The notes below the pieces were generated by a model that made no database searches, was not told the DNA's origin, and saw nothing but the letters and a program-made list of their open reading frames with translations. Both the position numbers and the translations under genes were made by a program. DNA of 64,000 bases from Agarophyton chilense. Lineage: Eukaryota; Rhodophyta; Florideophyceae; Gracilariales; Gracilariaceae. The stretch spans positions 186,001-250,000 of the forward strand of contig JARGXX010000096.1 of NCBI GenBank assembly GCA_030374765.1. The letters run 5' to 3'. This document shows, in pieces, positions 31,778 to 42,695 of this stretch; position 1 is the first letter of the stretch; every line of letters starts with the position of its first letter.

Positions 31778-33690
31778 TCACGGGTTCGGCTCACCGCCCC
31801 CGGGTTGGTTACCTCCCTGGAGGTGGGTGATCAAGGCCTCGCGCATCGCGGCAACATCGCCACTCGCTGCGTTGGTCCCCAGCCCCACCTGTCGCAGGAA
31901 CTGGGAGATCACGGCCGCTTGACCCGCCGGAGCAGAGCTCGCATCGCCTAGGGCAGACGCCCCACCACTTGGGAGATTCACCGGTGGAACCGGAGGTGGT
32001 CCAGCTACCGCGTACTCCGACCCAGCCCCCGCGGGGTTATCCAAATCCACGTAAGGCGTGGCTGGCGTCCCCGCGTTATAGGGACATTCCGCTTCGGATC
32101 CCTCGACCTCCGCCTCGGCGTACGCTTCCCCGTCGTCGGGTTCGTTGTCCACCATTACATCGTCGCCGTCGTAGACGTGGTAATATTCATCCGCGCCCAC
32201 GAACAGATCGGATGCCCCTCGGGGATATGGCGTGGTGCAAACCGGAGTTCGTTCGCTTCCTCCGCGGAGATTTCGTGCCCTTCCCAAGGGTCAAAGTATA
32301 CGAAATCACCTCCCAAGGGAGTACGCCTTCCTGGTGACAGGTCCTGACCCCGGCTACCCACGGTGCGCCCGCTTTGTTCAATCGGAACGGTGGTCCAGTC
32401 CAACTGGTCGATGTAATCAAGAAGACCCGCCACTTCTTCGGCGTTGGTTAATCCACCAAGTGGGATGCTCAGGTCCAGGCTGCGAATCGCGGACCTCAAC
32501 CGGAACGGGAAGAACCACAGTCTATACTGGTCATACACTTCCCAGAAAATGAACACCGCCGCGCGGACTGCCCATTCGGTAATCACCACGGACCACAGTC
32601 CGGACTCGGGATCCTCGATGAGGTACGAACCGTAATACGTGATGACTGGTGGCAGCTCGATGTAACAGCCCCGGCAGGCCTCGAGGTTCGACCACCACGG
32701 TGGAATGAGGACATAGCGACCCCGTCGGTCGGCCACGCGAAGGCGTTCGATCTCCACGTTCTGACACGGGACCAAATACCCGAATCGGGATTCTGCTCGA
32801 CGCTCGAAGCGGATCAGGGCGAGGAAGTTGGCCCGCGCAAGTCGACGCATGTAGCGGAATTCTGCCCGGATAATCCGTCGCGTCCAGCACATGGCCTCTT
32901 GCCGTGCTATCGGGATGCCCCTCCACGAGAGTGTTTCCAAACCCGCCAGGCGGTCGACGTAACCAATCTGAACTTGAGTGCGGTAAAGCCGAATGTCGGT
33001 GCCGAGACCATCGGAGATGAGATATTCGAAAGGAGCCCGGCGAAACCGTTGATGGCCAAGAAGGACGAAGGCCGTATGAGCGGAAGCCGAGGTTTGACTA
33101 CCCTGGCGCGCTACAGCGTGGACCGGAACCGCTACGCGGCGTCGCCAATCCAACGAAGTTGTCGCTACGGCCGGAATATCGCCCGGAAGCATCCCGTTTC
33201 CATCGGTGTACATCGCTATGAGCGCTTCGTTTAACATTGCAATCGGGTGGAACCACGGCGCAAGCCGGAGAACGGACGCCTGATGCCCAGGATGGCGCCC
33301 GACAAGCATGTCGTATGGCGGCCACCCTCTCGGGGGGAATATTCCGTACGGAGCAGCAGCCGCGTTCGCGATAGGAATCTGCGGCGCAGCCGATGACGCG
33401 CTTTGCGGAAGCGGAGCGGACCGGAAGCCGGAGGAGTACCCCGCAGGGAGACGGTTGGGTTGAATGTTTTGGTTGGTCATCGGTGAGCGAAGAGGCCGGA
33501 TGACCGGAAGAGGAGACCTGCGAGGCGAAAGACGATGCCGAGGAATCGGAGGACTGGCACGCAAGGATGCAGATTCGGTTGAGATGGAACGTTGAGAACG
33601 GTTGTTGCCAGGAGACTGGAGTTTTGCCGCACTGCGTTTGTTGGCATCGGATGAAGTGGATCCCAGCGAGCTGGTTGCACTCTTATGCAT
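31778..33690 (-). pseudogene. Large antisense ORF in the chromovirus, unknown function
   Basis: On the strand opposite gag-pol, a frame starts at ATG 33690 (open from 33714), only about 60 bp from the 3' LTR, and runs to 32155. A second frame takes over near 32215 and ends at 31778. The switch lies in a G4 run (GAGGGGCAT), so it is either a one-base loss or a -1 slip. Combined length is about 640 residues. The first 110 residues are Ser/Arg/Pro-rich. The middle is well structured and rich in Arg and aromatics (RRIIRAEFRYMRRLARANF; VVITEWAVRAAVFIFWEVY). The last part is acidic (DGDDVMVDNEPDDGEAYAEA) then Gly/Pro-rich. I recognise no domain. Being this long in GC-rich DNA could be chance, but the ordered composition argues for a real gene. 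Confidence 0.6.
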
Positions 33691-33749
33691 TCGTCTCGGC
33701 GCGTCGCCCACCACCGCGGATGTCGTACTCGCGCCTCAGGAGGGGGATA

Positions 33750-34674
33750 TGAAGTGCAACCCTCGTGAGGGCCGTTTTCCAGGACTTGGTTGTTTTTCCG
33801 CCTCGGGCGATACTTGTGAGATCTATGAGTAATACCGCTACTAGCGGGCTGGCGTAGCCAGATGTATACGCGTTGTACGCGAAGTGCACCGGCGGCCGTG
33901 CGCCGTGGCCCCGATTCGGGTGTGACTTACCCACGTGTACCACGGGTGGCCCAGGACAGGTTGGCACAGCATAGCTGGATATTTCTCTATTTATTTAGCT
34001 TTATTACACTAGGTTAGGGAGCTCTTTACAGTATTCTACACTATATAGTGCCAGGGCGATCTCGCCCTGACACTCAGTAAACCTCCCCAACCAGGGTTCT
34101 TGGCTCTAAGTCTTTTTCCGCTTTCGCGAGTCTTCCACACTCCACGGAGGTGAAGCCGCGTTACTAACGGTAGACTTATCCACCCTGCGTCAACAGGAGA
34201 CTCACCGCTGTTAGCGTGTATATCTTTCATACCACTGCCGTGTACTCGCCCCAGTATTGGGTTTGCTACATATTTCTTTTGGCTCCCGTGGCCCATGCCC
34301 CCGATCGCCCCCCCTGGGTGGTCCCCCCCCCTTTATCGCTTACCCACTCTCGTAGTAGCTCCCCCTTTTGCTTTGTGGTTGGTTATTCGTGCCGCTCGCG
34401 CGTGTGCCGCGCGCCGGCTTACCGTGTTTACCGCCACTCCTGTGGGTGCATTACTCGATCTCGAGACTTGCGCACTCCTGTGGAATACAGCTCATACCTG
34501 GTCTGCTCCCTTCTAGCATCCCGCACTCTCCCCGCTTGGCGTGCCGGTGAACCTCGGCCTTCCACTCCGACTTAGTCGTGTTCACTCCGGAGAGGCTCCG
34601 TCGCCGTGCTACACTCCTTGGAGGAAGACTCGGACATCTTCGTGTGTTACCACCGCCCTTGGCGTTGCACTACA
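33750..34674 (+). repeat. 3' LTR of the chromovirus
   Basis: 925 bp, TGAAGTGCAACCC to GGCGTTGCACTACA, preceded by the purine tract AGGAGGGGGATA. Repeat P resumes immediately after it. Confidence 0.85.
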
Positions 34675-34963
34675 TCCGTAAAGGGCGCCGTGAGGTGCGT
34701 TTTGTGCACCAGCTGTGAACAGTGAAAGTGACAGTACAGTACCACTAAATGGTATCATACACTGTACACAGGAAACATAGTTCTGTCGAGACTGTATTTC
34801 TCTCGGAATGCAGTGTTCTATACAACAGAAAAACATTTTGAACAGGAGGCTGCTGTATTCGCGCTATTTAGATCGCACAGAAGTTACACAGGGTTGTTGC
34901 GATAATATTATTAGAAGGCTCCTTCTTCTTTTAGAGCTGGTGTCTATAAAACCATTGGCCTCA
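34675..34963. repeat. Repeat P, copy 3, right part
   Basis: Resumes P at CCGTAAAGGGCGCC and ends CTATAAAACCATTGGCCT. After it come CATATGTTTC and the CGATT target duplication of Copia B. Confidence 0.75.
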
Positions 34964-34976
34964 TATGTTTCCGATT

Positions 34977-35066
34977 TGTCAAACAGCATTACAGTGACAG
35001 AACAGTACTATAGTGAAGCGACGACGACGACGAAGTAAAGTTGGGAGTTAGTGCTTTTCACTCACA
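34977..35066 (+). repeat. 5' LTR of Copia B
   Basis: TGTCAAACAGCATTACAG to TTCACTCACA, 90 bp. It contains (GAC)n-like GCGACGACGACGACGAAG. It is homologous to the LTRs of Copia A. Confidence 0.85.
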
Positions 35067-35079
35067 GGTTATGGCCCAT
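35067..35079 (+). other. Primer-binding site of Copia B (half tRNA-iMet type)
   Basis: GGTTATGGCCCAT directly follows the LTR end CACTCACA. It differs from GGTTATGGGCCCA by one missing G. Confidence 0.65.
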
Positions 35080-35263
35080 CGCTAGAAACTCCACCACGGA
35101 TTACACAAACCACCGCCTCGCCCGCCGATTAGGGCGCGAACTCAGACAAGATACCACCATACAACAACTCTACAACAACGCCATACTCACGCACAACGAC
35201 ACACACCAACCACGAGGCACTACACAACAGCATCAAACCAGCCGCACGATTTCTACCCTTCCA

Positions 35264-38200
35264 ATGGATTCAGACAAAACACACCGCATCCCAGATCTAG
35301 AGACGACAAACTATGCTCTATGGTATCTAGCACTCAAAACCTATGCCGCCACCATTGAAGCACTCCCCCATATCCAAAGTAATCCAGCACCTCCTCCTGA
35401 CGTAGCAGAACTAAAACTCTTCGAGTCCAAAAAAACCGCGTTCTATCAGCGATACTCAGCAGCGTATCGAACGATATCCTGGGACTATTGCTCGTCCCAG
35501 ATGAAGACCCCACGCCTTACGACCTAACCCAGAAAATCATATTTCATATCAATCAGACGACGAAAGAAGATCACAGATTCCTAAAGACGGAAGCCGAAAG
35601 CATTGAACTCGAAGACATGACGAAGATCGACAGTTATCTCAAGAAACACCTCGCCGTCAGACAGAAAATGGTGGCCGCACGCTACCCCAACATTGCCGAC
35701 GAAGACACCACCAGTGACTTCATTATAGCAGGACTCAAGACACATGCAAACCTCACACCAATTCTCGGTCACATTATCTCAAACAAGCCCACCACTATCC
35801 GCAACTTCACCATAGTCTTCAAGTCACTCAGCAACCTCTATCAATCCGCCCAACCAGGACCCTCCACAAGTTCAACCACTTCGCGATTCACCGGGGACTA
35901 CGGCGCTCCGAATATCAGGTACACGAACCGTCCCAACCAACGCCGAACAGCCTATCCCGTACGACGCATCCCATACAATCAACTCTGCAGCTACCATAAG
36001 GCGCTAGGAATACGTTGCAACCACACAGATGCGCAATGCAGGGATCAAGGACACCCCAAAATCCGTTCCCCCACACCGCAAGCCAACTATACACAAGCAG
36101 GACCCCACCATAACATCTACCCCCCCATGCAACAGCCGCCTCATCCCCAACATCACAACGTCGATGTCCCATCTGAAATGGACCCCGAAGTCCACGGTAC
36201 GTTCATACTCGACAGCGGTGCACACCCCACCCACATCACACACCCACACCCCTCTATGAACCGACTTCGAAAATCTATCCTAACCCAATCCGCTACACAG
36301 CACAAGACTCAATGCACGCACAGTGGACTACTGCACCCGAGAACGAACAACAATAATACTCTTCACACACACGCCGTCGCCAACGCGCATATCAGCCATA
36401 ATCTCATCTCGGTTAATGACCTCGCAGCCAGATATGGCCTGGTCATGTTCACAAACAAACAAGGCTACGTTGTTAACACCAGTAAGACTCCTCCAGAGCT
36501 AGTGGCCACGGCCAAGTGGAACCCCAATCAATACAGTATCGAAGCCAGCATCATAAATAGTACCAAAGCTCGAACAGCGCGAGCCATACCATTAAGACAC
36601 ACACGCACGAAACCCACGAAGCGACAAATACCCACTCCAAATACCTCCCCCACCTTCCCCTTCCAAGACCACTCACACTCCACTCCCGCCACCCATCACT
36701 GACAAACCAAAAGCCCCACATGGCACACGGTAACTAAAGGAACTTTGCAACCCAATCAATCGACAGCGACACTCCAATATTCAGCTCGCCGCTCACAACT
36801 GGCACTTATGTCTGAACCACGCACATCCCCGCAAGCTTGCCCTCACCGCAAGCCAACACCTAATACCCAACATGCCCGCCACACTCCCACACGACGTCCA
36901 ACTCACATGCCGCGCATGTGCGCACGCGAAACAACTACCAGCCCCGCACAAAAGCAAACAACATACATATCAAACAGGAGAGTACATAAGCTCCGACACC
37001 TGTGGCCCGATCACCCCCACATCGACACACGGCAACAACCATATGCTACTAATCGTTTGCGCCACAAGCAAATTTGCATTAGCCCACTTCATAAAGAACA
37101 GAAAGGATATCTCACACTACATCGACAATACGCTGCATCACATACGACACACAATGAAACACCCACTACAAGACTTCCTCAGCGATAATGCCAAGGAATA
37201 CACGCCCAAACCAATGCAGATCATCTACAACATACACAAAATTCGTCACTACCTGCGCACACCGCACCAACCGCAAGAAAACGGCATAACCGAGAGGCTC
37301 AATCGTACAATCATGGACTCCGTCCGAGCACTCCTTAACTCAGCTGGACTCGACGACGCCTATTGGGAAGATGCAGCTCGGGACACCATCTTCAAATATA
37401 ATCTACTGCATCACACAGCCACAAACAACTCGCCATTCCAGCTATGGTACCGAACCAAACCCACCCTTCGCAAACTCTTCACCTTTGGGCAACTTGGGAC
37501 AATTCCCGTATACTCTCCCAAAAAGAAACTGCAGACACGGGCGGCACCAGCTCGCTACATGTACGGAACCTCACTTAACCACATAGTCGTCCTCAACCTA
37601 GCGAACAACACATACCACCAAATACGTGCAAACGACTTCCACCCCTACCATACTCACACCGATCCCACGGACACAACAACAAAAGCCTTCAAAGCCAGAT
37701 CAAATCACAGACAACCCACGCCCACCAACATACAACTAAACACGCCACCTCCTGCGAACCTTCAACAAGCACGCCGATATCCAGACGCCAAGAAATGGCG
37801 CACAGCGCATGATCAGGAACTTCGGAATATCGACGCCTACAAAAGCATTGACTGGCTTCATCCAGAGTTTCAACCACCCCTGGACGCAATCATCCCACTA
37901 ATGATATTATACAGATACAAAAGGTCAGCCGAAGGACACATCATGCAACGAAAAGCACGCTGCAACCTACGAGGCGACCTCATGAAACCCGGTCTACACT
38001 ACAACCCCCAATACACAACAACATATACCGCGGATCGCACCACTCAACGAATGTTACTAGCACTCAATGCCACCCTCAACCTGCCACTGGAACAATTTGA
38101 CATCAAGTCGGCCTATCTCCACGAAAAGTATCAACACGATCGGCCAGTATATGTCAAACAGATGCCCAACTTTGACGGAACATATCAACACGATAGCAAA

Positions 38201-39375
38201 TACGGACGCCTTGTCGGAAACCTATATGGCTCCCCCGCGGCTTACTATTACAACCATGGCTTGAAGCAGTTTCTGTCCACCCAAGGATTCGTTAGTTCCG
38301 AACACGACCCCTGCCTCTACACACTGAAAACAAACGAAGGATACACAATTGTCAGTACCACCATTGATGACTTTCTGGTGCTCGCATCCAAACAATCCCA
38401 AATTGACGAAATTTATCACAACATGCTCACCAAATACAAAATCAAACGCCTTGGTCCTCCCACACGCTTCCTTAACTGGACAATCTCACGAACAAAAGAC
38501 GGCACACACATTTCACAACCCGACGCAATAGACGCCATTCTGCAACAAACACATATGCATGAATGCAATCCCAACCTCACGCCGTACAATCACCTAAAGA
38601 TCCAGGACCAACAACAGCCAACACCGAAACTCACACCCACCGCCGCCAAACAATAAAGAACGATACTCGGCGAAATACGTTATATAACAGATAGCACAAG
38701 ACCCGACATAGCTTATGCAACCAACCGTCTCGCGCAGCACATGGCGAACCCCCAGAAGCACCATCAACAAGCCCTAAAAAGTCTTCTGCGATATCTCAAA
38801 GGAATCAGAACCCATGGATTATTCTTTTCTACAACCCAACAACACCAGAAAAAAAAGAAACCTCCTCCAGGCGTACAGCGACGCCGATTTCGCAAATGAA
38901 AAACCGAAAGTCGATCTCCGGAACAGTACATTGCATACAATCCACACCAATATCCTGGACTTCCAGGAAGCAAAATATTGTCGCAATATCAACAACCGAG
39001 GCCGAATACATCGCCGCTACCGACGCAACAAGGCACACAACATGGTTGGCAAAGCTGCTACGCGATGCTCAAGCACCATCATGCCATCCCACGCCATACT
39101 ACATCGACAATCGCTCCGCAGTCCTCATTGCGCAAAACCAAGCACCGACAAAGCAGCGCAAGTACATCGACATCCGCCATCACTACCTGCAGCACCACGT
39201 CTGGAACAAAAGTATCCATCTCCATCGCATCCCGACAACCACAATGAAAGCAGATATATTCACCAAACCGCTACACAGCGACCGCTTCCAACAACTTCGC
39301 AACGACCTGCAAATACTACCCCGACCCACGCAAAACTGTGACGTGCCAACCGGGGACTGTCAAACACCATCTTGA
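35264..39375 (+). pseudogene. Copia B gag-pol, broken by frameshifts
   Basis: From ATG at 35264: gag (WYLALKTYAATIEALPH), a frameshift at an A7 run near 35433, then QKMVAARYPNIADEDTT and the CYH-type knuckle CSYHKALGIRCNHTDAQCRD. The protease has GTFILDSGAHPTHI with the active Asp intact. A frame change lies near 36.7 kb. The integrase has SSDTCGPITP, LSDNAKEY and HQPQENGITERLNR. The RT has FDIKSAYLHEKY and TTIDDFLVLA. A TAA at 38654 and two further shifts follow. RNase H pieces are AYSDADFAN, ISTTEAEYIAATDAT and KYIDIRHHYLQHHV. All catalytic residues seem present, so the frameshifts alone disable it. It shares architecture and many residues with Copia A. Confidence 0.85.
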
Positions 39376-39400
39376 GTCATTGCCACGTCACATTTTGCAC

Positions 39401-39490
39401 AGTCAAACAACATTAGAGTGACAGAACAGTACTATAGTGAAGCGACGACGACGACGAAGTAAAGTTGGGAGTTAGTGCCTTTCACTCACA
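39401..39490 (+). repeat. 3' LTR of Copia B
   Basis: AGTCAAACAACATTAGAG to TTCACTCACA, 90 bp; the first base is A where the 5' copy has T. A further TGTCAAACACC about 45 bp upstream follows GGGGAC, as in Copia A. Confidence 0.8.
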
Positions 39491-39495
39491 CGATT

Positions 39496-40355
39496 GTCAG
39501 GAATCTCATCATCGGTGAAATCCATCTTTCGTGCCAACGTCCTATACTCTTTCCAAAAAAAGCTGTCGATATCCTGTTTGGGACTCTGTAAGGCACAGTG
39601 CAATACATACATCCGCCATTCCCCATCAGCTTGGGACCCAGCAGTTCATAAAAATGTCTCATCACAAAGATGGCTGCCACCTGAATCACAGACTGTAACG
39701 CACACACAGGATGTTGCGCCCCGACCACGAAGAAAGCACTCCCAATACTGAAGCTCTGATCACTTCTGGATCTAGAACTCGTGTGCGCCAGCGCAGTGGA
39801 GCACGCCACCACGCAGACAACAGCACAGTTTTCCAGTCGCATCTTCCATACATCCACCATGCTCAGTATATTGCCACCGAGCCGCAGTCCGGTACCATTG
39901 AGTATTTGTCGGGTTTCCAACAATTTCACATGTGCCTTCCCCCCCTACGCAAGGTTCAAGAAATGCCCCTCCGTTCTTGCACATGCGCACGAGTGCTTCG
40001 ATGTCATGGCTATTTTCCCGGTGAGGACCGATCCGTACATACAAGCTTTTACAGTATGCAATCTATACTTTCACTGCAAGCCTTCCATCGGAGCTCTTGG
40101 TACCACCTACTTGGCATTAATCGGGACTTATTGATGATCTGTTCCCACAGCTTCGAACTCGTAGTTTCTGCGCAACCAATAAAACTGCAGAGTATGCTTT
40201 CGCATATGCGCAGGCAAGTTTGGGTTGTCCACCGTCGGTGTACGTGTTGCTCGCTGCCCCGCCGACACACAAACACCACGACAAAAACTACAAATCGTTT
40301 AGAGTTCATCACACTTGTTTCAAACTGTTGCTACCAAAGGCACTCATCTACTACC
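39496..40355. other. Unassigned stretch between Copia B and the vWA gene
   Basis: Several overlapping ORFs exist on both strands. A minus-strand frame at 39486-39929 has hydrophobic runs (AVVCVVACSTALAH; FVVGAQHPVCALQSVIQVAAIF) and could be a membrane-protein exon. No family is recognised and it starts in the Copia LTR region, so I do not call a gene. Confidence 0.35.
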
Positions 40356-42005
40356 CTAGCAAGAATCTAGGCCCGATGCAGACAATGTCTGTGTCCCAAT
40401 GGGAACGCCGCTCAAAGTGAAGCGAACGGTGCAAGAAAATGCTCCTTTGTCATCTCCACAAGCCGTTATTTGCAGACTTTCTGAAATAGACTCAGAGCGT
40501 CCCGACGAGATAGTCAAGGGTAGAGCCGGAGCGAAGGACACCATTAAGTTTTGGGCTTCACAGTCCGAACTATCCACATCAAGAATTTGAGCAAGAGAAC
40601 TGACGGACGAGAGTGCGTTTTCGATTACTTGCGTTTGTTCTTCCAGCTCAACAAGGCTTCCTCCTGTTCCGGAGGTGATGGCATCCGCCTGTCCCACATC
40701 TTGGGGGGCTGGCTCTGCGTCAGAATCGCAACCGAACGAGGTTGTTTCGTCATTTAAACCTGGGAAGAAGCTAGAAGCTACAACAGTGATTCCTCTGTTG
40801 TTCAATGCGGAGATGACGTTACCCCGGCGAAGCTCAAGAGAGTTTATGCAGGATGGCTCGTGACCAGGCGCATCTCCGAAATGTACGACGATACGGCGAG
40901 ACCCATTTCTCCATCCAATCTCGTCTGAGGTGGCAACCGTGTACAGAGCGGCAAGATTTGCTTCTGGAAAGTCAAAATTAGGAGTGGACCGAACGAGAAG
41001 GTCATCAATTGCCATCTGCACATTAGAGATTTTGGTGGAGATCGATTGTCTGTTCTCAAAGAATGGCGTGTTGCCCTCATCTGTGTAACCGCCAACACCG
41101 AAGGCAACATTGGAAGAAACGGCCAAACGGGCTGCAACAATAGTCGCAAAGTTCTCTCTTATTTCAGCATTGATTGCTGTTGTTGAGGTGGTAAGGTCCG
41201 TGAGTAAATACAAATCTTCCAAGTTGGAGCCCGAACCTGCTCTCACCTCCACGGTGATGTTGAAGGTGATTGGGTCCAAAAGACTTGTACTCGGTGGGAC
41301 TTGCACAGTGTCGTTCAGGCCCACAACAGCCGGGACCGTAGGAATAGGGGCTGGAGTGACTGGATTCGAGAGATCCGGAACGTCGACCGGGGCAGTGGCG
41401 ACAGGGACCGGTTTCGGTGCAATGGTAGATGTCGATGGGAGGGCTGATGGTGATGGGAATGGTTTTGCACTAGGCGCGGGCGTTGGAGACTGTCTTGGTG
41501 CTGGCGGAGACGACGTGACATTGACGACTCTGAACGATACGCAGTCAACGAGGGGGCGGAAGAGTTGCTCGTTTCGCCTAAATGTTCCATTTGCGGTTAG
41601 AATCTGGATGTGTCGGAGCGGGAGTGCAACACAACTGTCCAAAAGTGTGGTGTATGCGTCAGAGGGGACTACTTGATGACCAACGGCGGCCGAACCATTT
41701 CGAAGAGAGAAAGTCTTGAAAAGGTGCGGCGAAATAGATGAAGAAAGAGAGGAAATGGGAGAGGGACGAGAGACAGAAGGCGTCTGGAACACACGAGCTT
41801 CGGCAGAATTTGCAACTCCTATCGCAACGCCATCACGACAAATAGCGGAAGTAACGGGCTTGTCTGGCGGTGAAGAAATAGAAATAGAATGATGACGGCA
41901 AAGCGAAAACCGACATGTGGGGGCGCACGATTGAAGAGGACGTGACTGCCGAAAAAAGCAGAGTAAAAAGAAGGATCGTAAGTTGGCTTGCCTGAATGAA
42001 GATCA
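40356..42005 (-). CDS. Probable secreted protein with integrin-beta-like von Willebrand A domain
   Basis: The main open frame (41792-40356, 478 codons, no ATG at its start) has an Asn/Cys-containing N-terminal part, a Pro/Ser/Ala-rich linker (about residues 93-172), and a vWA domain from about 188. The metal site D199-L-T-T-S matches D-x-S/T-x-S. Later DEIGWRNGSRRIVVHFGDAPGHE resembles the integrin beta A domain (IGWRN, then a strand ending in Asp). A Cys-rich tail follows. In another frame, ATG at 42005 starts a signal peptide (SQLTILLFTLLFSAVTSS), so a short intron probably joins the two; one option is donor GTGCGC and acceptor TTCCAG. Expected role: metal-dependent adhesion outside the cell. 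The N-terminal splice is uncertain. Confidence 0.65.
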
Positions 42006-42695
42006 TTTTGGGGGAGCGCCGTGTGACAAGGGAAACGTAAGTGCGGCGCAATGGTGGCAGTCCAGTGTTGGAGGCCTTTGATCGTATTTATAGGAAATGT
42101 TGTGAGCGAAGTATTGCAACGACGGATGAATCACGTGTGGGGTATGATATAGCTGTACGATGTGCCAATAACCTAAGAGCGAGTAGCTGATTGTGAACCA
42201 ATGTAATTTTGCTTGACGAAGGAACCACGAGCATGCGATTGTGGTTGGGCCACTTCTTGGAATTCGAAACGTGAAAAAAACTTGAACCAATCGTGAACGG
42301 GTCCGTGAATGTGAGTCGCACGAACAACATTCGTGGCTAGCTTTCATAAGTGTTGATACCATGGTTTAAATCAGGAAGAATATTGGCTTGACATTGTTGA
42401 GGGCAACGTGCGAGGAAAGTGGGTTAGTGTGAGGGGTGTAAACCGCACGAGGGATACGCTTTTCGCTTCAAGTATATTAAGGGCTGTCTTGCCTTGATGT
42501 AGCCCTCAGTCATAACTTTTTGTGGGAATAGCTCAAGAATTCATAACATTTCGCTATCGTTTCGAAAGCACTCCAAACAGATTCGATCCAATCCGCTGAA
42601 TCCCATCGTGACTAAAACGCCATTCAGATACCAAACGTGACATCCAAAGCGCCGAAAATTCTAAAGCCTACTTTGACAGGCAACTCGAAAACACA
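42006..42695. promoter_or_regulatory. Intergenic region between divergent vWA gene and transposase
   Basis: Probably holds the promoter of the minus-strand vWA gene and the left end of the Harbinger element. An inverted repeat AGGGCT...AGCCCT lies near 42480-42506. No convincing terminal inverted repeat of the element was found. Confidence 0.35.

Larger units (their letters stand above)
22670..34674 (+). mobile_element. Chromovirus (Ty3/gypsy) with antisense ORF, about 12 kb
   Basis: LTRs of about 926 bp at 22670-23597 and 33750-34674 begin TGAA and end TACA. A primer-binding site lies 3 bp after the 5' LTR and a purine tract (AGGAGGGGGATA) just before the 3' LTR. Plus-strand gag, then protease-RT-RNase H-integrase-chromodomain. 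Between pol and the 3' LTR is about 2 kb that encodes nothing on plus but a long ORF on minus. Damage is light: a 14-bp duplication and a TGA in gag, and a TAG and a one-base insertion in pol. Insertion is inside repeat P; no 5-bp target duplication is seen. Confidence 0.88.
34977..39490 (+). mobile_element. Copia B, LTR retrotransposon with 90-bp LTRs and CGATT target duplication
   Basis: The 5' LTR is 34977-35066 and the 3' LTR 39401-39490, each 90 bp. CGATT stands on both sides (34972-34976 and 39491-39495), a clean 5-bp target duplication. The primer-binding site GGTTATGGCCC follows the 5' LTR. The body parallels Copia A at the protein level, but is on the plus strand and disabled by several frameshifts, mostly at A runs. 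The plus strand is very rich in A and C. Confidence 0.88.

Noticed and set aside
35069..35079. Possibility that GGTTATGGCCC is a conventional 3'-end tRNA primer site
   Set aside because: It does not start with TGG and matches the internal initiator-tRNA site, as do the equivalent sites of the neighbouring elements.
39486..39929. 147-codon minus-strand frame with hydrophobic runs
   Set aside because: No family recognised, its end lies in the Copia B LTR, and no splice partner could be placed with confidence.
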